This document shows positions 33,601 through 47,200 of a DNA stretch of 64,000 nt, one piece after another. A program made the position numbers and the translations under genes. Source of the DNA: Mesostigma viride (taxonomy: Eukaryota; Streptophyta; Mesostigmatophyceae; Mesostigmatales; Mesostigmataceae). Under the pieces are notes generated by a model. The model saw nothing but the letters and a program-made list of their open reading frames with translations, was not told where the DNA came from and did no database searches. Numbering within the stretch: the stretch's first letter is position 1; every line of letters begins with the position of its first letter. The stretch spans positions 2,178,287-2,242,286 of the forward strand of contig RPFO01000175.1 in assembly GCA_009746045.1 (NCBI GenBank), in the 5' to 3' direction.

Positions 33601-36600
33601 TGATGACTCCATGACTTGGATACATGCTATTGTGGGCACATCTGATGATGACTCCATGACTTGGATACATGCTATTGTGGGCACATCTGATGATGACTCC
33701 ATGACTTGGATACATGCTATTGTGGGCACATCTGATGATGACTCCATGACTTGGATACATGCTATTGTGGGCACATCTGATGATGACTCCATGACTTGGA
33801 TACATGCTATTGTGGGCACATCTGATGATGACTCCATGACTTGGATACATGCTATTGTGGGCACATCTGATGATGACTCCATGACTTGGATACATGCTAT
33901 TGTGGGCACATCTGATGATGACTCCGTGACTTGGATACATGCTATTGTGGGCACATCTGATGATGACTCCATGACTTGGATACATGCTATTGTGGGCACA
34001 TCTGATGATGACTCCATGACTTGGATACATGCTATTGTGGGCACATCTGATGATGACTCCATGACTTGGATACATGCTATTGTGGGCACATCTGATGATG
34101 ACTCCATGACTTGGATACATGCTATTGTGGGCACATCTGATGATGACTCCATGACTTGGATTCATGCTATTGTGGGCACATGTGATTAAGACTCCATTAC
34201 TTGGATGCGTGCTATTTAGGGCACATGTGATGCCATATTTGCTTCACCACCGAGAAAGGTCCACCCTCTAGTTACCTGTGTGGTCTGGCCATTTCCCATA
34301 GGCATACACAAGTGTACCACCCGAGGCAGAATCCGGTTGGGATCAGGGGGGGAAAGGCTATACCTTCTGAACCCCAAACTCCCACCACATCTCCCCAACT
34401 CCCACGTTTCCGCCTCCTTGTCCCTCCTCCCCCCACCCTACCATCTCCTTCTCTCTTTGGCTCCGTTGCCCCCGCATCTCCCACTCCTCACCCCGCCCCC
34501 GTTTCCCTCCCCCTTTCCTTTTCCCCTTTCCTCCCCCTCCTCCCCCCTGGGCACCCCCTCCTCCCCCCCCGGTACCCCCTCGTCCCCCTCCCCCCCCCCG
34601 GTGTCCCAGGCGGCGCGCGAGATGACTACGGCGGCGTTTAACCCGAGCGGCGAGACGGTGGTGGTGGGCAGCTTCAACCGCTACTACGTCTTCTCGTACA
34701 ACATCCACAAGAAGTCGTGGGAGGATGTGGGCGTCAAGGTCATCGACAACTACTACACCGTGACCGCGCTCGAGTGGAAGCCCGACGGCAGGTGCGGCCT
34801 TGCGCTCCGCCAATAGGGCGCCCTGCCACGCTTGCTTGCCTGCACGATGCAGGGAATGATACCCAAGTGGAATATATGCCCATAGGCGGGGCAGAGGTGC
34901 TTCTAGGGTTGCTAAGGTCAACATTACAGGTCACTACTTAGAGCGTGCATGGGGTTTGATCGAGGCAGAGATGCTCCCATTTGTGCCGCGAGGATCCTCA
35001 ACTCGCTTCCACCGCGCTATCTCTGCCGAGGGAGGGCTTGTCTTGTCATTGTGTCATTCCAAATCCTGGACTGCTTGTTATCAGCCTGTGCATGCTACGC
35101 GAAGAAAGGTGGAGGCTGGAGAGAAGGCCACTGGGTTCCTGTACACCAGAGCTGCCATGCACCTGCACAATCGTTTTTCTTCTCTTCAACCCGAAGCTGA
35201 CAGCTGGCTATAACTATATTTCGTCGTGTGCTCGCCCTGTCGCCTGTTCATGCGCCGCATGCAATCCCAAGCTGACTGACTGTATTTGCTCGTGTGCTCA
35301 CCCTGTCACCTTCTCATCCGCCGCATGCAGCCGGCTGAGCACGGGGTCGCTCTGCGGGGCCATCGACCTGTACGATGCTTGCATCCGGAGGCAGCTCTAC
35401 CAGGGCAAATTCGAGTTCACCTACGTCAGCAACAGCCAGGTGCGTGCTGGGATTCACGGATGTCACGGGCGTCATTGTCATAGTTGCGATTTCCCAATAT
35501 GACATTGTGCAAGCATATTGATCTGTACTGCGAGTTCTTCGAGGGGTTCCTGGAATGTGAGAGCATGGAATGTAGCAAATCAGCCAGAAAATAGCTTTCC
35601 ATCCGTCTATAGCTGGGTCTCACCCTGCATCCTTCACAATCAAGCTCTCTGCCTGGCCTTTGTCCGAGTCCTGAGTTGCCACATGACAAAGTAGTGCTCC
35701 ACCCAGCATAACTGAGCTGCCGTCATGGTCATCAATCTCTCCTTCTCTCACTTTTTCAATTCTCGCCTTCCCGCTGTCTCTCGTACCTTGCCTCCTTCTC
35801 TTTCTCTCCCTCTCCCCACCCCCCCTTCTCCCCTTCCTTTCCCCGTTCCCCCCCGTCCCCCCCTTCCCCCCTTTTTCGGTGGTGCAGGTGATTGTCAAGC
35901 GCATGTCGTCCGGCACGCGCATCGTGCTCAAGTCCCACTTCGGCTACGAGGTGCAGCGCATCAACATCTACCGCGAGAGGTTCCTGGTTGGGCGCACGCC
36001 CGAGACGCTGCTGCTGGGGGACCTCGAGTCCTGCAAGCTCAGCGAGGTGAGGAGGGGGTTGAATGAGGGAGAGAAAAACAGTGGATGATTGAGAGAAAAG
36101 CAAGGGGCCAAGCTCAGCAAGGTGAGGGCCCTGTGCTAGTGTTTGGTTCTCTGAACACACTCGCTGTATTGTGAGATTGAAGCAGAGACATTACAGCTAG
36201 GGCGTCATTGAGCTTGGAGTGATGATGGGTTTGAAGCTATCGTGGTAGCCACGCTAGTGACGTTATCTGGATAAGCTAGTACTTAGTAAGATGCGAAGAA
36301 ACCGAACCAACGAGGGGCGGGGGGGGGGGGGGGGGAACGACGCGGGACCAAGCTCAACGAGGTGAGGCTTCTCTCATGGAAGCAAAAAAGGTGAGGTGAC
36401 TTGCCCTGTGGGGTATATGTGGGAACTGCCCCTTTTAAACTGCCCCTTTTAACCACTCTCCCTATTATCGCTCTTTGCCACCGTTGTGATATTCCTGGAC
36501 TGCCCCCCGCAACGTGCAGGTTCCCTGGAACGGGAGCGGCAACGAGAAGTACTTCTTTGACAATGAGCAGGTGGGTACGGTTGCGCCCAATTTTCCATCT

Positions 36601-39600
36601 GCTGGTCTTGCGTTGCCGTGGACAAGCGACGGTTGCCAGTCTTCCTCGTGGGACTCTCTCCTGTCGCCAGCAACACACTCGCAGCACTAACTGTTGTATG
36701 CTTAGAATAGAACTCCCCCCTCCTCCCCCCTCAGCCCTGCCCCCAACCCCGGTGAACAGAACTCTGTTTTCTGATGATCACAGCACCCTGTGGTAACCAG
36801 GGTTACCAGAATAACCAGGCGAACCAGACATTGTGAAGCGCAGAGGGGGCTGGCTGGGAAACTTTCCGATGCAGTCTCGAGGACTACAAACGCGAGCTCC
36901 ATGATTCTTGTAGTTCATTCTTCTTGCCATTGCCTCCCCTTGCTATCTCATGGCCCAGGATGTCATTTTCTTGCAAACCCAGAATTTTCTCGCATTGCTA
37001 TCATTCCATTAAAAAAGTCAATGATCTCATCGACAGACTCTGAATTCATAGACACTTAACCTTCTGTCAAACAAGCCCGCCTTTTGCTGCCATCTGTCCC
37101 CTCGTGCAGTTCCTGTGCTTATGCCTGTGCTCGTGCCTGTGCTCATGCGTGTGCTGGTTCCAGGTGTGCATGATCTACAACGCGGGCGAGCTGTCGCTGG
37201 TGGAGTACGGCACCAATGAGCTACTGGCCAGCTGCCGCACCGAGCACATGTCGCCCTACCTCATCAGCGTGCGGCTCAATGAGGCGCGCGGCCGCCACGT
37301 GGCGCAGAACAAGAAGATCGCGTACCTGATCGACCTGCAGACCATCCGCATCCTGGACCTGCTTACGTGAGTGGCGACGGCTCGGGGAGGGGCACCGGTA
37401 CAGGAAAATTTTTGGGTGATAAGACGCGCCAGTATAAGAGATGGTCGTAGGGAGGAATCCGCTCTGTTTGTGTGGGTGGGCACATGTGCAGGTGGAACAA
37501 GAAGTGTGCATGCAAAGCTAGAAGCGTGCGTGCATGCGAAGCTGAAAGGTTGCATACCGAGTCGATAGGCGAGGCATTGGTCTACATGCTCACGTAGGCC
37601 GGCTCGTATGAGTCTAAGACCTATGTGACCGATCCCTCCGGTCATGGGAAGTGGACTTGCAGTTTCTAGATGGGCGCCAGATATGGGGGGTGTATGAGCA
37701 CATAGGGGGAGCGTTCGTGGGTGTGTGGGGTGCCTGTACTACAAAGGGGTGCCCCTGTGTTGGTAAAGTATGCGGGAACAAATGAGTATACATAAAGGGT
37801 TTGTGTGAGAGGCCTGGTCAGCTTGCAGCCACTTCGTTCTTGTCTTATCGCACGTCACCCTACTACTTTGACCCAGATTCGAATCAATGCCGATTTTTCT
37901 TTGCCAATGTGAGCATGCATGGTATAACGCATATACTCATTCTTCATATTCCCATCCATGTCTTAATCTTATTCCTCCAGTATTCATTCTTCATATTCCC
38001 ACCCATGTCTTCATGTTATACTTCCAGTATTCATTCTTCATATCTCCATCCATGTCTTCATCTTATACCTCCACTATTCATTCTTCATATCCCCATCCAT
38101 GTCTTCATCTTATACTTCCAGTATTCCCTTTATAAGCTGGATCCCTAACCCAGCCTCCACCCACGACCGTATTCCCACACCCCCAACTTCCACCCCGCAT
38201 CATCACCATCCCCGCAGCGGCTCGCCCGTGGCGACCATCAGCCACGACATGCGCATCGACTGGCTGGAGCTGAACCGGCGGGGGACGCACCTGCTCTACC
38301 GTGACAAGGGCCAGAAGCTGCACCTGTACAACCTGCAGGGGCAGGAGCGCACCACGCTGCTCAACTACTGCAGCTACGTGCAGTGGGTGCCGGACAGCGA
38401 CGTCGTCGTGGGGCAGAACCGCGGCAACCTGTGCGTCTGGTACAACATCAACACGCCCGAGCGCGTCACCGTGTTCCCCATCAAGGTGGGTGGTCGGTGT
38501 ACAAGAGTAATCGCCTGTCCGTTCTTAATAAGACTAGCCCCTTAGTATATGGTACGACACCAACAAGCCCTAGGCTGACCACCTCACCATCTTTTATATT
38601 GATGTGGGTGGCCAGTCTATAGAGTGGTACTGCCTGTTAGTTCCTGATTGGCGGTTTGTTCCTAATAGAGTGGTACTGCCTGTTTTTCCCTAATAGATTG
38701 TTCGTTCCTAATAGAGTGGTACCGCCTGTTTGTTCCTTGTAGGCTATCCCCTAGTTTGGGTGTGACGCGGAGATGCGTGAGCGTGTTTACCGTGTTTCCC
38801 ATCGGGGTGGGCTTTATGTCTCGGTGAGCATGCGATCTCCCAGCGATGCTCTCAATACCTGGAACCCCAGCCATGGGTCTACGCCAGGTCTTCTCTTTAA
38901 TAGGTGCTGTCTACATTGCCTTGGTCGTGTAGTGCATAGCAATGTGAAGGCATGCCGGCGGTTGCAGCTTCTGCATTTCACATGGGCCTTCTGCATTCCA
39001 CATGCATGGGCTTTCTGCATTCATTTACGGGGCCACATGGGCCTCATTTCTCCACCAGTTCGGCCATGTATCACGTACTGATATCTGCTCTTTTATTTTT
39101 CTATGTTTATTCTTCCTATATTTGCAACGGATGGCGTGCCCTTGGCGCTGTAACCTGGCAGGGAGACGTGGAGGACATTGAGCGCAGCAAGGGTCGCACG
39201 GAGGTGGTGGTGGATGAAGGCATCAACACGGTATGCTTCGCTATTTCCCGTCTCCCTGGTTCTGACCCGCTTTCTTGTTTTTGACACTCACAATCAGTCT
39301 GTTTACCATTGATCCTAATCTCTGAACCTCACATTGGGCCGTACAGGAGCGCAGTATCCCACGCGGTTGTGCGGTTGCTTTCCCTGGCAGCAGTAGCTCC
39401 CCACAACCACCTAGTCGAACTGTCCCTTGCGCCATGTCATGGCACACGTTGACATGCACTGTGATTGTCAGAAGTATGCTCGACGGTGGTTGACCCTTAA
39501 ACACCCAGGCAAGCGGTTTAGGTATCCTTTAGGCCTTTTGTCTTACACAGCCACATTGTGCTAATTTGTCTCAGCATGCGGTCGGTCATGCAGTCATACA

Positions 39601-41190
39601 TCATTACGACTTGCGCCTTGCTACGCCCATGTGTGAGATTTAATTCAAGTTTTCGCTTTGCCTGTCCTATCTGCCCTAGTCAAGCTGTGCTTCATGGCCT
39701 TTCATTAATTATCGCTACTGTTATCGGGGTATTATGTGACTGGTCATCTGGTTGTCTCATTGATATGCGACCCCTATGCCCCCAGGTGAGCTACACCTAT
39801 CCTATCTTGCCCTAATCATGCTGTGATTCGTGGCCTTCGTTTATCGTCGCTATCGTTATCTGGCTGTATGTGAACACCTACGCCCCCAGGTGAGCTACGC
39901 GCTGGACGAGTCGCTGATCGACTTTGGCAGCGCGATCGACGACCACGATTACGCGGGCGCAATCGACATTCTGGACCCGCTGGAGCTCACGCCCGAGACC
40001 GAGGCAATGTGGCAGCAGGTGAGGGGGGATTAGAGGCCATGCGACAGCAAGCGAGGGGGCATTAGAGGCCAAGGGGCAGCGGTTTTGCATGTGCAACTTG
40101 TTGATGGTTTTCATATTAGCGCTAATGCCTGGTTGTACATGCCCGTGTGCTTAAGTCGCCTTCAGCATTTCCTGTTTTCATCCGCAATCTTTGGTGGACC
40201 GCGAGTCCACTGTGTGTAGATCCCCCTCGGTTCCATTCACTCATGTCCACTGATAGCATCTGCACCGCGTGTTCTTTCCCCTCTTCCACCCCTAACCTGG
40301 CGCAGCTGAGCAAGATGGCGCTGGACGAGGGCGAGCTGCTGATCGCCGAGCGCTGCTTTGCGGCGCTGGGGGACATTGCCAAGGCGCGGTACTTACACAA
40401 GGTGAGAGCGCGCTCGGACTTGAGCGTTGCAGCGCGACCACTTGGTACGCGACCACTTGGTAATGAATGGTAGCATGGTGACTGTGGGAGCTTGGCCACT
40501 AGAACTGCATGAGGGGAGAGCGCGACGGCTGAGCTGGCGAATGGTAAGCACACGGCGGCAGAAGGTGCGCAGAGGAGCACCCAGCGCAGCCTGTCTTCTT
40601 CCCACACTCTGTCTAATGCAGGCCCTGCTGCAGTGCTGTGATTAAGCATCGTGTCTGTGCTTTGATACGTTTCCAGCTATATTGGTTCATGATCACATAC
40701 ATTGGGGCTTTTGCCCCTCGAACCTTGTGGGTGTGCTGTCGAGCTAATATCTGTATTACCCTACGTCCTGTTGCTCACCCTAGGCGATTAGGATTCAATG
40801 CACCCGCAGTAAATGCCAGACTCTCCTCGTGAGATTATTTGATAGTACCTGTGGCTTTGGGTCGGGCATGAGGGAAACCGGGTACCTCTGCCCCCTGTCT
40901 CGTTGCGCAACACACAGGGATATACGGCACTAGACTAGGGTCTAATGCAACGCGCCTCCCCAACTGGAGCGTGTGTTATTCAATTCATTCATAGTCCGTT
41001 CATCCTGTCGCTAGGTCCTGTATGACCCTTCATCCTGGTGCTCTCTGTCCCTGCTGTCGCTGGTACGGCACAGATCAACAAGATCCGCGAGAAGGTGGCG
41101 CTGGAGATGGGCACGAGCGGGATGGAGCACTTCCAGGTCAAGGCCAAGCTGGCGCTGCTGCAGAAGCAGTACAAGGTAACCATGCGATCG

Positions 41191-41226
<36 letters not shown>

Positions 41227-44200
41227 CGACGGTATGTTGTAGTAGTCATATTCCAAGGAGCACATACTGGTCAAGGCCAAGCTGGCGCGGCTGCAGAAGC
41301 AGCACAAGTGAAACATACGACGATGATGCCCCAGGAGCAGTACAAGTTCAACAGCGGATCACGAGAATGGGATCGTCAATGAGAATGCGATGGGATGGAG
41401 GAGACATCAATGGTAGTAAAAGCACATGCTGCTCTTGGCCAAGGCGTCGGATGGGGATGGGGTGGGGTTTGCTGGGGACGGTGAACAAGGTGGCTGGCTG
41501 GCAGTGTTGGGGTCGTTCAGAGCCAAAGGGCATTGGATGAGCCCTGCTGGATGGATGCAACGGCACCCCAGATCACACCCTAATCAACCACACGCCCTCG
41601 TTAGCACCTCTATCCTGTGGTGGCCAACCTCCCCTCGCCTGCATTACCCCCTACTGCCTACCGTCAAAAGGCGCAGCCACATATTCTCTAGCCCCTCCCT
41701 CATCTCTCCCGTCCTACGCTCCGACATCCTCTACCCCCTCCCTCCTGTATCCAAACCTGACCGGGTGGCAGGGATGTACTGGGCCCCTAAACCTTAGCTC
41801 CAAATCCTGTAGTACTAGTTTTCATATTGTCCTGTTCCCGTTGCCTGCATCCTCCCCCCCCCTCCCCCCTCATGACCAGATGGCGGAAATGTACCTGCTG
41901 GAGCAGGGCAAGGTGGACGAAACCATGCAAATGTACACCGATCTGCACCGCTGGGAGGAGGCCATCGACGTGGCCGAGGCCAAGAACCACCCAGACACGG
42001 ACAACCTGCGGCGCAACCACTACCAGTGGCTGCTGCAAACAGGCCAGGTGAGCGTGCCGTGATGGAGAGTTTTTGTTAATCAATGCTCAAGAACAATTTG
42101 CGTGCTCCATAGCCCGACCTGCGGCTTCGCACGGCAACTCCCTTGCCACTTGGCCTGCGATAATGTTGACCCTAATACCTGAGCCTTGAATGATGGCGGG
42201 GCCCACGGGCGTGGAGCACCCTTGTGAAGGATGGGTAGCTCATGCGTGCGGAGTGAAATTATTGATGAGATACTGGATTCGAACACAGGACCTCGCGCAT
42301 GATTTTGTGACTAAAGGGGTCTCCTGATCTTGACCTGTGTGCGCTCTCGGCTTATCGATCATCAAGCTTCCCGTACAAGGCATTATGTTGCCCTGATGGA
42401 GACACGTTTTGTGCAGGGAATGTAGGGGTTTTATTTATAGGTTATGACACCTCATTTGCCGACGCGTTGGTGCTTATTTGTGAGCCTGTGACATTTGTGT
42501 AACAAACTTGCGGTAGCAAGGTCAAGGCTCGTGCATCAGCATCCCTAGCGAACCTCTTCCGGTCGTTCCGCCACAGCTCCCGCATTTAGCACCTGCCCTC
42601 ACTGCTTCCTGTACCCCTACTGCTAGCATCTACCTGCTGAAACTCTTGCCTTTGGTGCCGGCCCTCACTGTGTGCTGCAGGAGGAGTCGGCTGCCCGCGT
42701 CAAGGAGAAGGAAGGCGACTACCTGGGGGCGATCTCGCTTTACCTCAAGGGTGGCCTGCCGGGGCGCGCTGCCCAGGTTGTCAACAGCCACTCGGACTTC
42801 TCCTACTCGGTAAGTTTTCCAGGGAACCAGCGGTCTACAGCCTGGAAGAAGCGCGGCTAGGAATACTAGGTATCTCTCCGAGAAGTCTCTGCCGAAGATC
42901 CCTCGTGTGTGACAAGAATGATGGCAATAAGAGACAGATGTAGACTCTAGAGACGGCCATCTTGTGGCAAAGGGTCAGTACTCGTTTTTGGCTCATCTGC
43001 TTCCTATTTGAGTGTGTTATATAGAGGTGTCTGCGCGCCCTCTTACGCTGTCTTTTATGCTCTTGGTCCGAGCGCGCCCAACGTGTCGCAAGTGCACTTT
43101 AATACTGCTACTGTTGCTGATGTTGCGCACCTTGCCCATCACTGCGCCTGTTTCTGTGTGCGTGACGTCTGCCAGAGCGACTTGCTGGAGAGCATCGCGG
43201 CATCCCTGTCCAAGGCCGGCATGCACGAGAAGGTGGGTGTTGGGTGCCAGGTGGCAGCAGGCATGGGGATGACATGGTTGCAGGTGGTGGCAGGCATGGG
43301 CAGTTTTTGCGCCTGGCAACATGGCTCTCCGCGAGGATAGGAAAAAGGGATGGCGCAGGGATCTGTGCACATCTTTCCATCATTTGACACTCAGGTGTTT
43401 AGGAGTTTATGTTTCATGTAAAAATACTCATTCGTACAGGTGGTTCTATCAGTAAGACATCCTTCTAAACATTCTATTATTCGTCCTATTACACGTCCTC
43501 ATGCTATCACATGAACCCTTTGTGCACGGTCATGTGTGGCGGTCCTCCCTGTGGCACGCACCTTCACGTGCTTTTTATAATTCCGGAGCCTTGAACGCTG
43601 AGCTTTGCTAGCAACTATCTCCACGAGTTAAACATCAAACAACGTAGGCCTCGTTTCATTGTGTCAGGGCGTGAATCCTTGATTCACCAACGCCTCAACA
43701 CTTAACTTGTAAACACAGTATGGGTTGCATTGCCCACGCGGGCTCGCCACTTCTCAGAAACCTACCTTCCCATCTGTCAGTTGCGTTGTCTGCTTATCTG
43801 CCTACAAAGCACCACTCTACTCGTAATCTCACCTCTTTCCTCACTGCCGGTCAATCACAGATAAACAGAGCTTTGCATCATCTGAACATGTTTCCAATTC
43901 ATACGTGCTGCCCGCATTAATGTTTGCTGTTTTTTTCCATCCCCCCCCCCCCCCCCTTCCTCACTTATCACCCCCCCATTGCCCCCCAGGCGGGCGACTT
44001 CTTCGAGAAGCTGGGCCGCCCCGAGCGCGCCAAGGAGTCGTTCCGCAAGGGCAAGGCGTTCCGGCGCGCGGTCGAGCTCGCGCGCCGCCACTTCCCGCAC
44101 GATGTGGTCGTGCTCGAGGGCGAGTGGGGCGACTGGCTCGCGCAGCAGAAGCAGCTGGACGCGGCCATCAACCACTACATCGAGGCTGGGCAGAGCCTCA

Positions 44201-47200
44201 AGGCGATCGACGCCGCCATTGAGGCGCGCCAGTGGTCCAAGGCGGTGCAGATTGTGGAGCAGCAGGACCAGCAGGTAAGGGGGGTGGGGGGGAGGAGGAG
44301 AGGAGTGGCGTATCCACTAGGACTGGTCTGTTTGGTGCAGATCGTGAGCAGCAGGTCCAGTGGGTAGGCACCAAGGGCGAAAGTATGTTTTCCTTCCCTT
44401 CTCTTTGCTTATCCGAGTACCGCTCTAATTGGTGCAGATCGTGGAGCAGCAGGACCAGCATGTCAACAGGCAGGTGGGGAAGGCCTGGAAGAGAGGAGGG
44501 GCGTGTGCAGAGGGAATGTTCTGTGCGTTGCAGATTGTGTGTTTGTTGCACATTGTGCTGCTTTTTCCCCTTAGGACGGGGAAGGAGGGCAGGGAAAGGA
44601 AAGGGGGGAATGGAGGTGGCAGAGTTGTGTTCCATGCAACAGCGGGGTGAACACATAGAGGAGCGGTATTCGCGAGCAAGCTGGCGTGGGGGGTTGGCGG
44701 AAAGGTGCTGGATTAGAATATTCCCCCTTATCCTATTCTCCTGGTGCGCATGCATTCCCATCTCTCGATTTACTATCTCTACATACTCTATCTATTAACT
44801 CTCGATTTACTATCTCTACATACTCTCTCTACTTACTCTATCTATTTACTCTCTCGATATACTCTCTCTGTTCCCCGTGCCAGGTGGCGATCCCCTACTA
44901 CAAGCGCATCGCGCGCCACTACGAGCAGGCCAAGAGCTACGAGGAGGCCGAGCGCTACTACGTGCAGGCCGAGATGCCGTCCGAGGCGGTGGAGATGTAT
45001 AGCCGCGCTGGGAAATGGGAGGCGGCCCACCGGGTATGTGGCACGTGCTGGGGAGAAGGGTAGGGGTAGGGTAAAAGCAGGGGGGGGGAACTGACATGTA
45101 ATGCCACGAGGCTGCGCACCGGATATGTGGCACGTGCAGGCGCAAGGGTAGGGATAAGGGGCTGAACCTGCCAGTTGTGCCTGGTAAGTTGGCCCGCACT
45201 GGGTATGTGTTGCGGCCAGGATCCGGGGAGGATCGAGATACTGGGATCTAGAGCATGCTGTAACTATTAATTGTTACAAATATGTGGCATAGTGGGCGGG
45301 TGTGTGCCGCACTTTGGGATCATGATGCTATCCCAGATGCCTTTTAGACATGTGGGCATTCTTACTCACATTTTCCCGTGAAAAACTCTCTCTTCCGTAA
45401 AAACAATCTGGATAGCAGATAAGAGGTAGCAGATGTGATAAGGGGGTCTCTTTGAGGTGACTTGCCACAGCCCCATGCACATGGTTCCTACCATGGGTAC
45501 CGGATCAAGTGCAATCGCCGTTGAATTGTGGACCCTAAGATAACGGCCTTTCCAAATCGAAGCTGAATAACCTGTATTCTGTTTCCTTTCCGCACAAGAC
45601 ACATCGCTTCCCCCCCTGCCCGTTCCTTCTTGCCCTCCCCCCTCCCATCTCCCCTGCCTCTCTTCTTTTCCTTCCCTTCCTCCCCCCCCACCCCACACAC
45701 CTCTGTTTCATCTCCCCCCCCTTGCCTTTCTTCGTCCCCTTCCCCTCCCTGTGCCTCTCTTCTATGCCCCCATCCCCTTGCCAGGTGGCGGTGCGCTTCA
45801 TGTCCGACCAGGAGATGACCGTCCTGTACACCAAGCGCGCGCGCGAGCTGGAGGCAATGGGCAAGTACAAGGATGCTGAGAAGACGTACCTGACGGTCAA
45901 AGAGCACGACCTGGCCATCAACATGTACAAGAAGGCCGGCATGTTCGACCACATGATCCGGCTCGTGTCCACGTACCGCAAGGACCTGCTCGCCGAGACG
46001 CACATCCACCTGGGCCAGAAGCTGCAGAGCGACGGTGGGTGGGGCGCAGTGCAATGCACGCAAGTCGAAACAGCACAATCTGATGAACCCTACATTGTAG
46101 TCTGTAAACTCTAAGCCCGACACACTCACTGACTGCACATGAGATGGTTCCCGTTTCCCATTTCAACGATCAGCAGATCATGGAGGAACCGTGTTCCCAT
46201 GGTTTCTGACCTCGGCCCGCTTTACCGCCCCCCAAATCTCATCTTTTCCGGTTTCCTCTTTTCCTCTTTTCCATCCCCCGAAATCTCATACTTTCCTCGT
46301 CTTTCCCTTTGTCATCTTTTCCTCGTCACCCCCCCCCACACACACATCCCCCCTTGCCAGGCATGCTGCTCCAGTATACCCTTTCCAAACAATTTCACCG
46401 CTTCTCCCCTACACATGTCACCTTTTCTATCACACCCTCCTTACCCCCCTCCCCAGGCTGCACAAAAATATAGGTTGGCATACCGTCTCCACCCAACAGC
46501 TCCTAACCCTGTGTCTCCTCACCCTTTTCTATTCTTTGGCTCCCTACTCCCCCCCCCCCCCCCCACACACACACAGGCCTGCTGCGCCAGGCCGAGCACC
46601 ACTACCTGGAGGCCAAGGACTGGCGCTCGTGCGTGTCCATGTACCGCGAGGTGGGCAACTGGGAGGAGGCGATCCGCATCGCCAAGGCGTACGGCGGCCC
46701 TACGGCGTCCAAGCAGCTCGCATGCGCTTGGGCGGCGGCGGTGGGCGGCGAGGAGGGCGCGCGCCTGCTCACGCGCAACGGCCTGGTGGAGCAGGCCATC
46801 GAGTATGCGATGGAGAGCGGCGCGTTCGCGCTCGCGTTCGAGCTCACGCGCGCCAGCATGTCGCACAAGCTGCCCGAGGTAGGGGTGGGGTTGGTGGAAT
46901 TTCTGGGGATCGTGGGGTGCGTGGGGTTTGTGGGGTTCGTGGAAGTTTTGTGGGGGCACATGGGAGGAGGCATTTCGTTTGGGTTGTGTGCAGTATATCT
47001 GGCCGTTGCATAAGCGGTCGGTTGCATCTTTGGTTGGAGTGACACCTGTAGTATTTTCTGTAGTACTTGCGTGGGATTGTGTGCACGCCCAATCGCACGC
47101 CAATCGCACACCCAAAGCGGTACATTTTCTTGAGGTCACTTTTCTTATGGACCCAATAACCGAGCGCTTTGGTATGATGTCGGCCCCATTTTCCATCCAC

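Larger units (their letters stand above)
27643..40018 (+). other. IFT172: IFT172 exons 1-16: N-terminal WD40 propeller region (about residues 1-630)
   Basis: Exons: 27643-27725, 28275-28374, 28943-29043, 29601-29727, 30739-30869, 31423-31478, 32573-32634, 33216-33275, 34610-34791, 35331-35439, 35888-36046, 36520-36570, 37164-37366, 38218-38485, 39162-39230 and 39890-40018. They encode the WD-repeat half. Recognisable blocks are [85 protein letters not shown] and [19 protein letters not shown]. The region ends with [10 protein letters not shown], where the helical repeats begin at about residue 590. WD propellers of this type serve as docking surfaces on the IFT train. Exon 12 is only 51 nt. 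Several introns here hold minisatellites or copies of the exon edges, described separately. Confidence 0.93.

Noticed and set aside
33295-34189. Three overlapping 275-285-codon frames
   Set aside because: 45-bp minisatellite in IFT172 intron 8. No unique sequence at either end looks coding.
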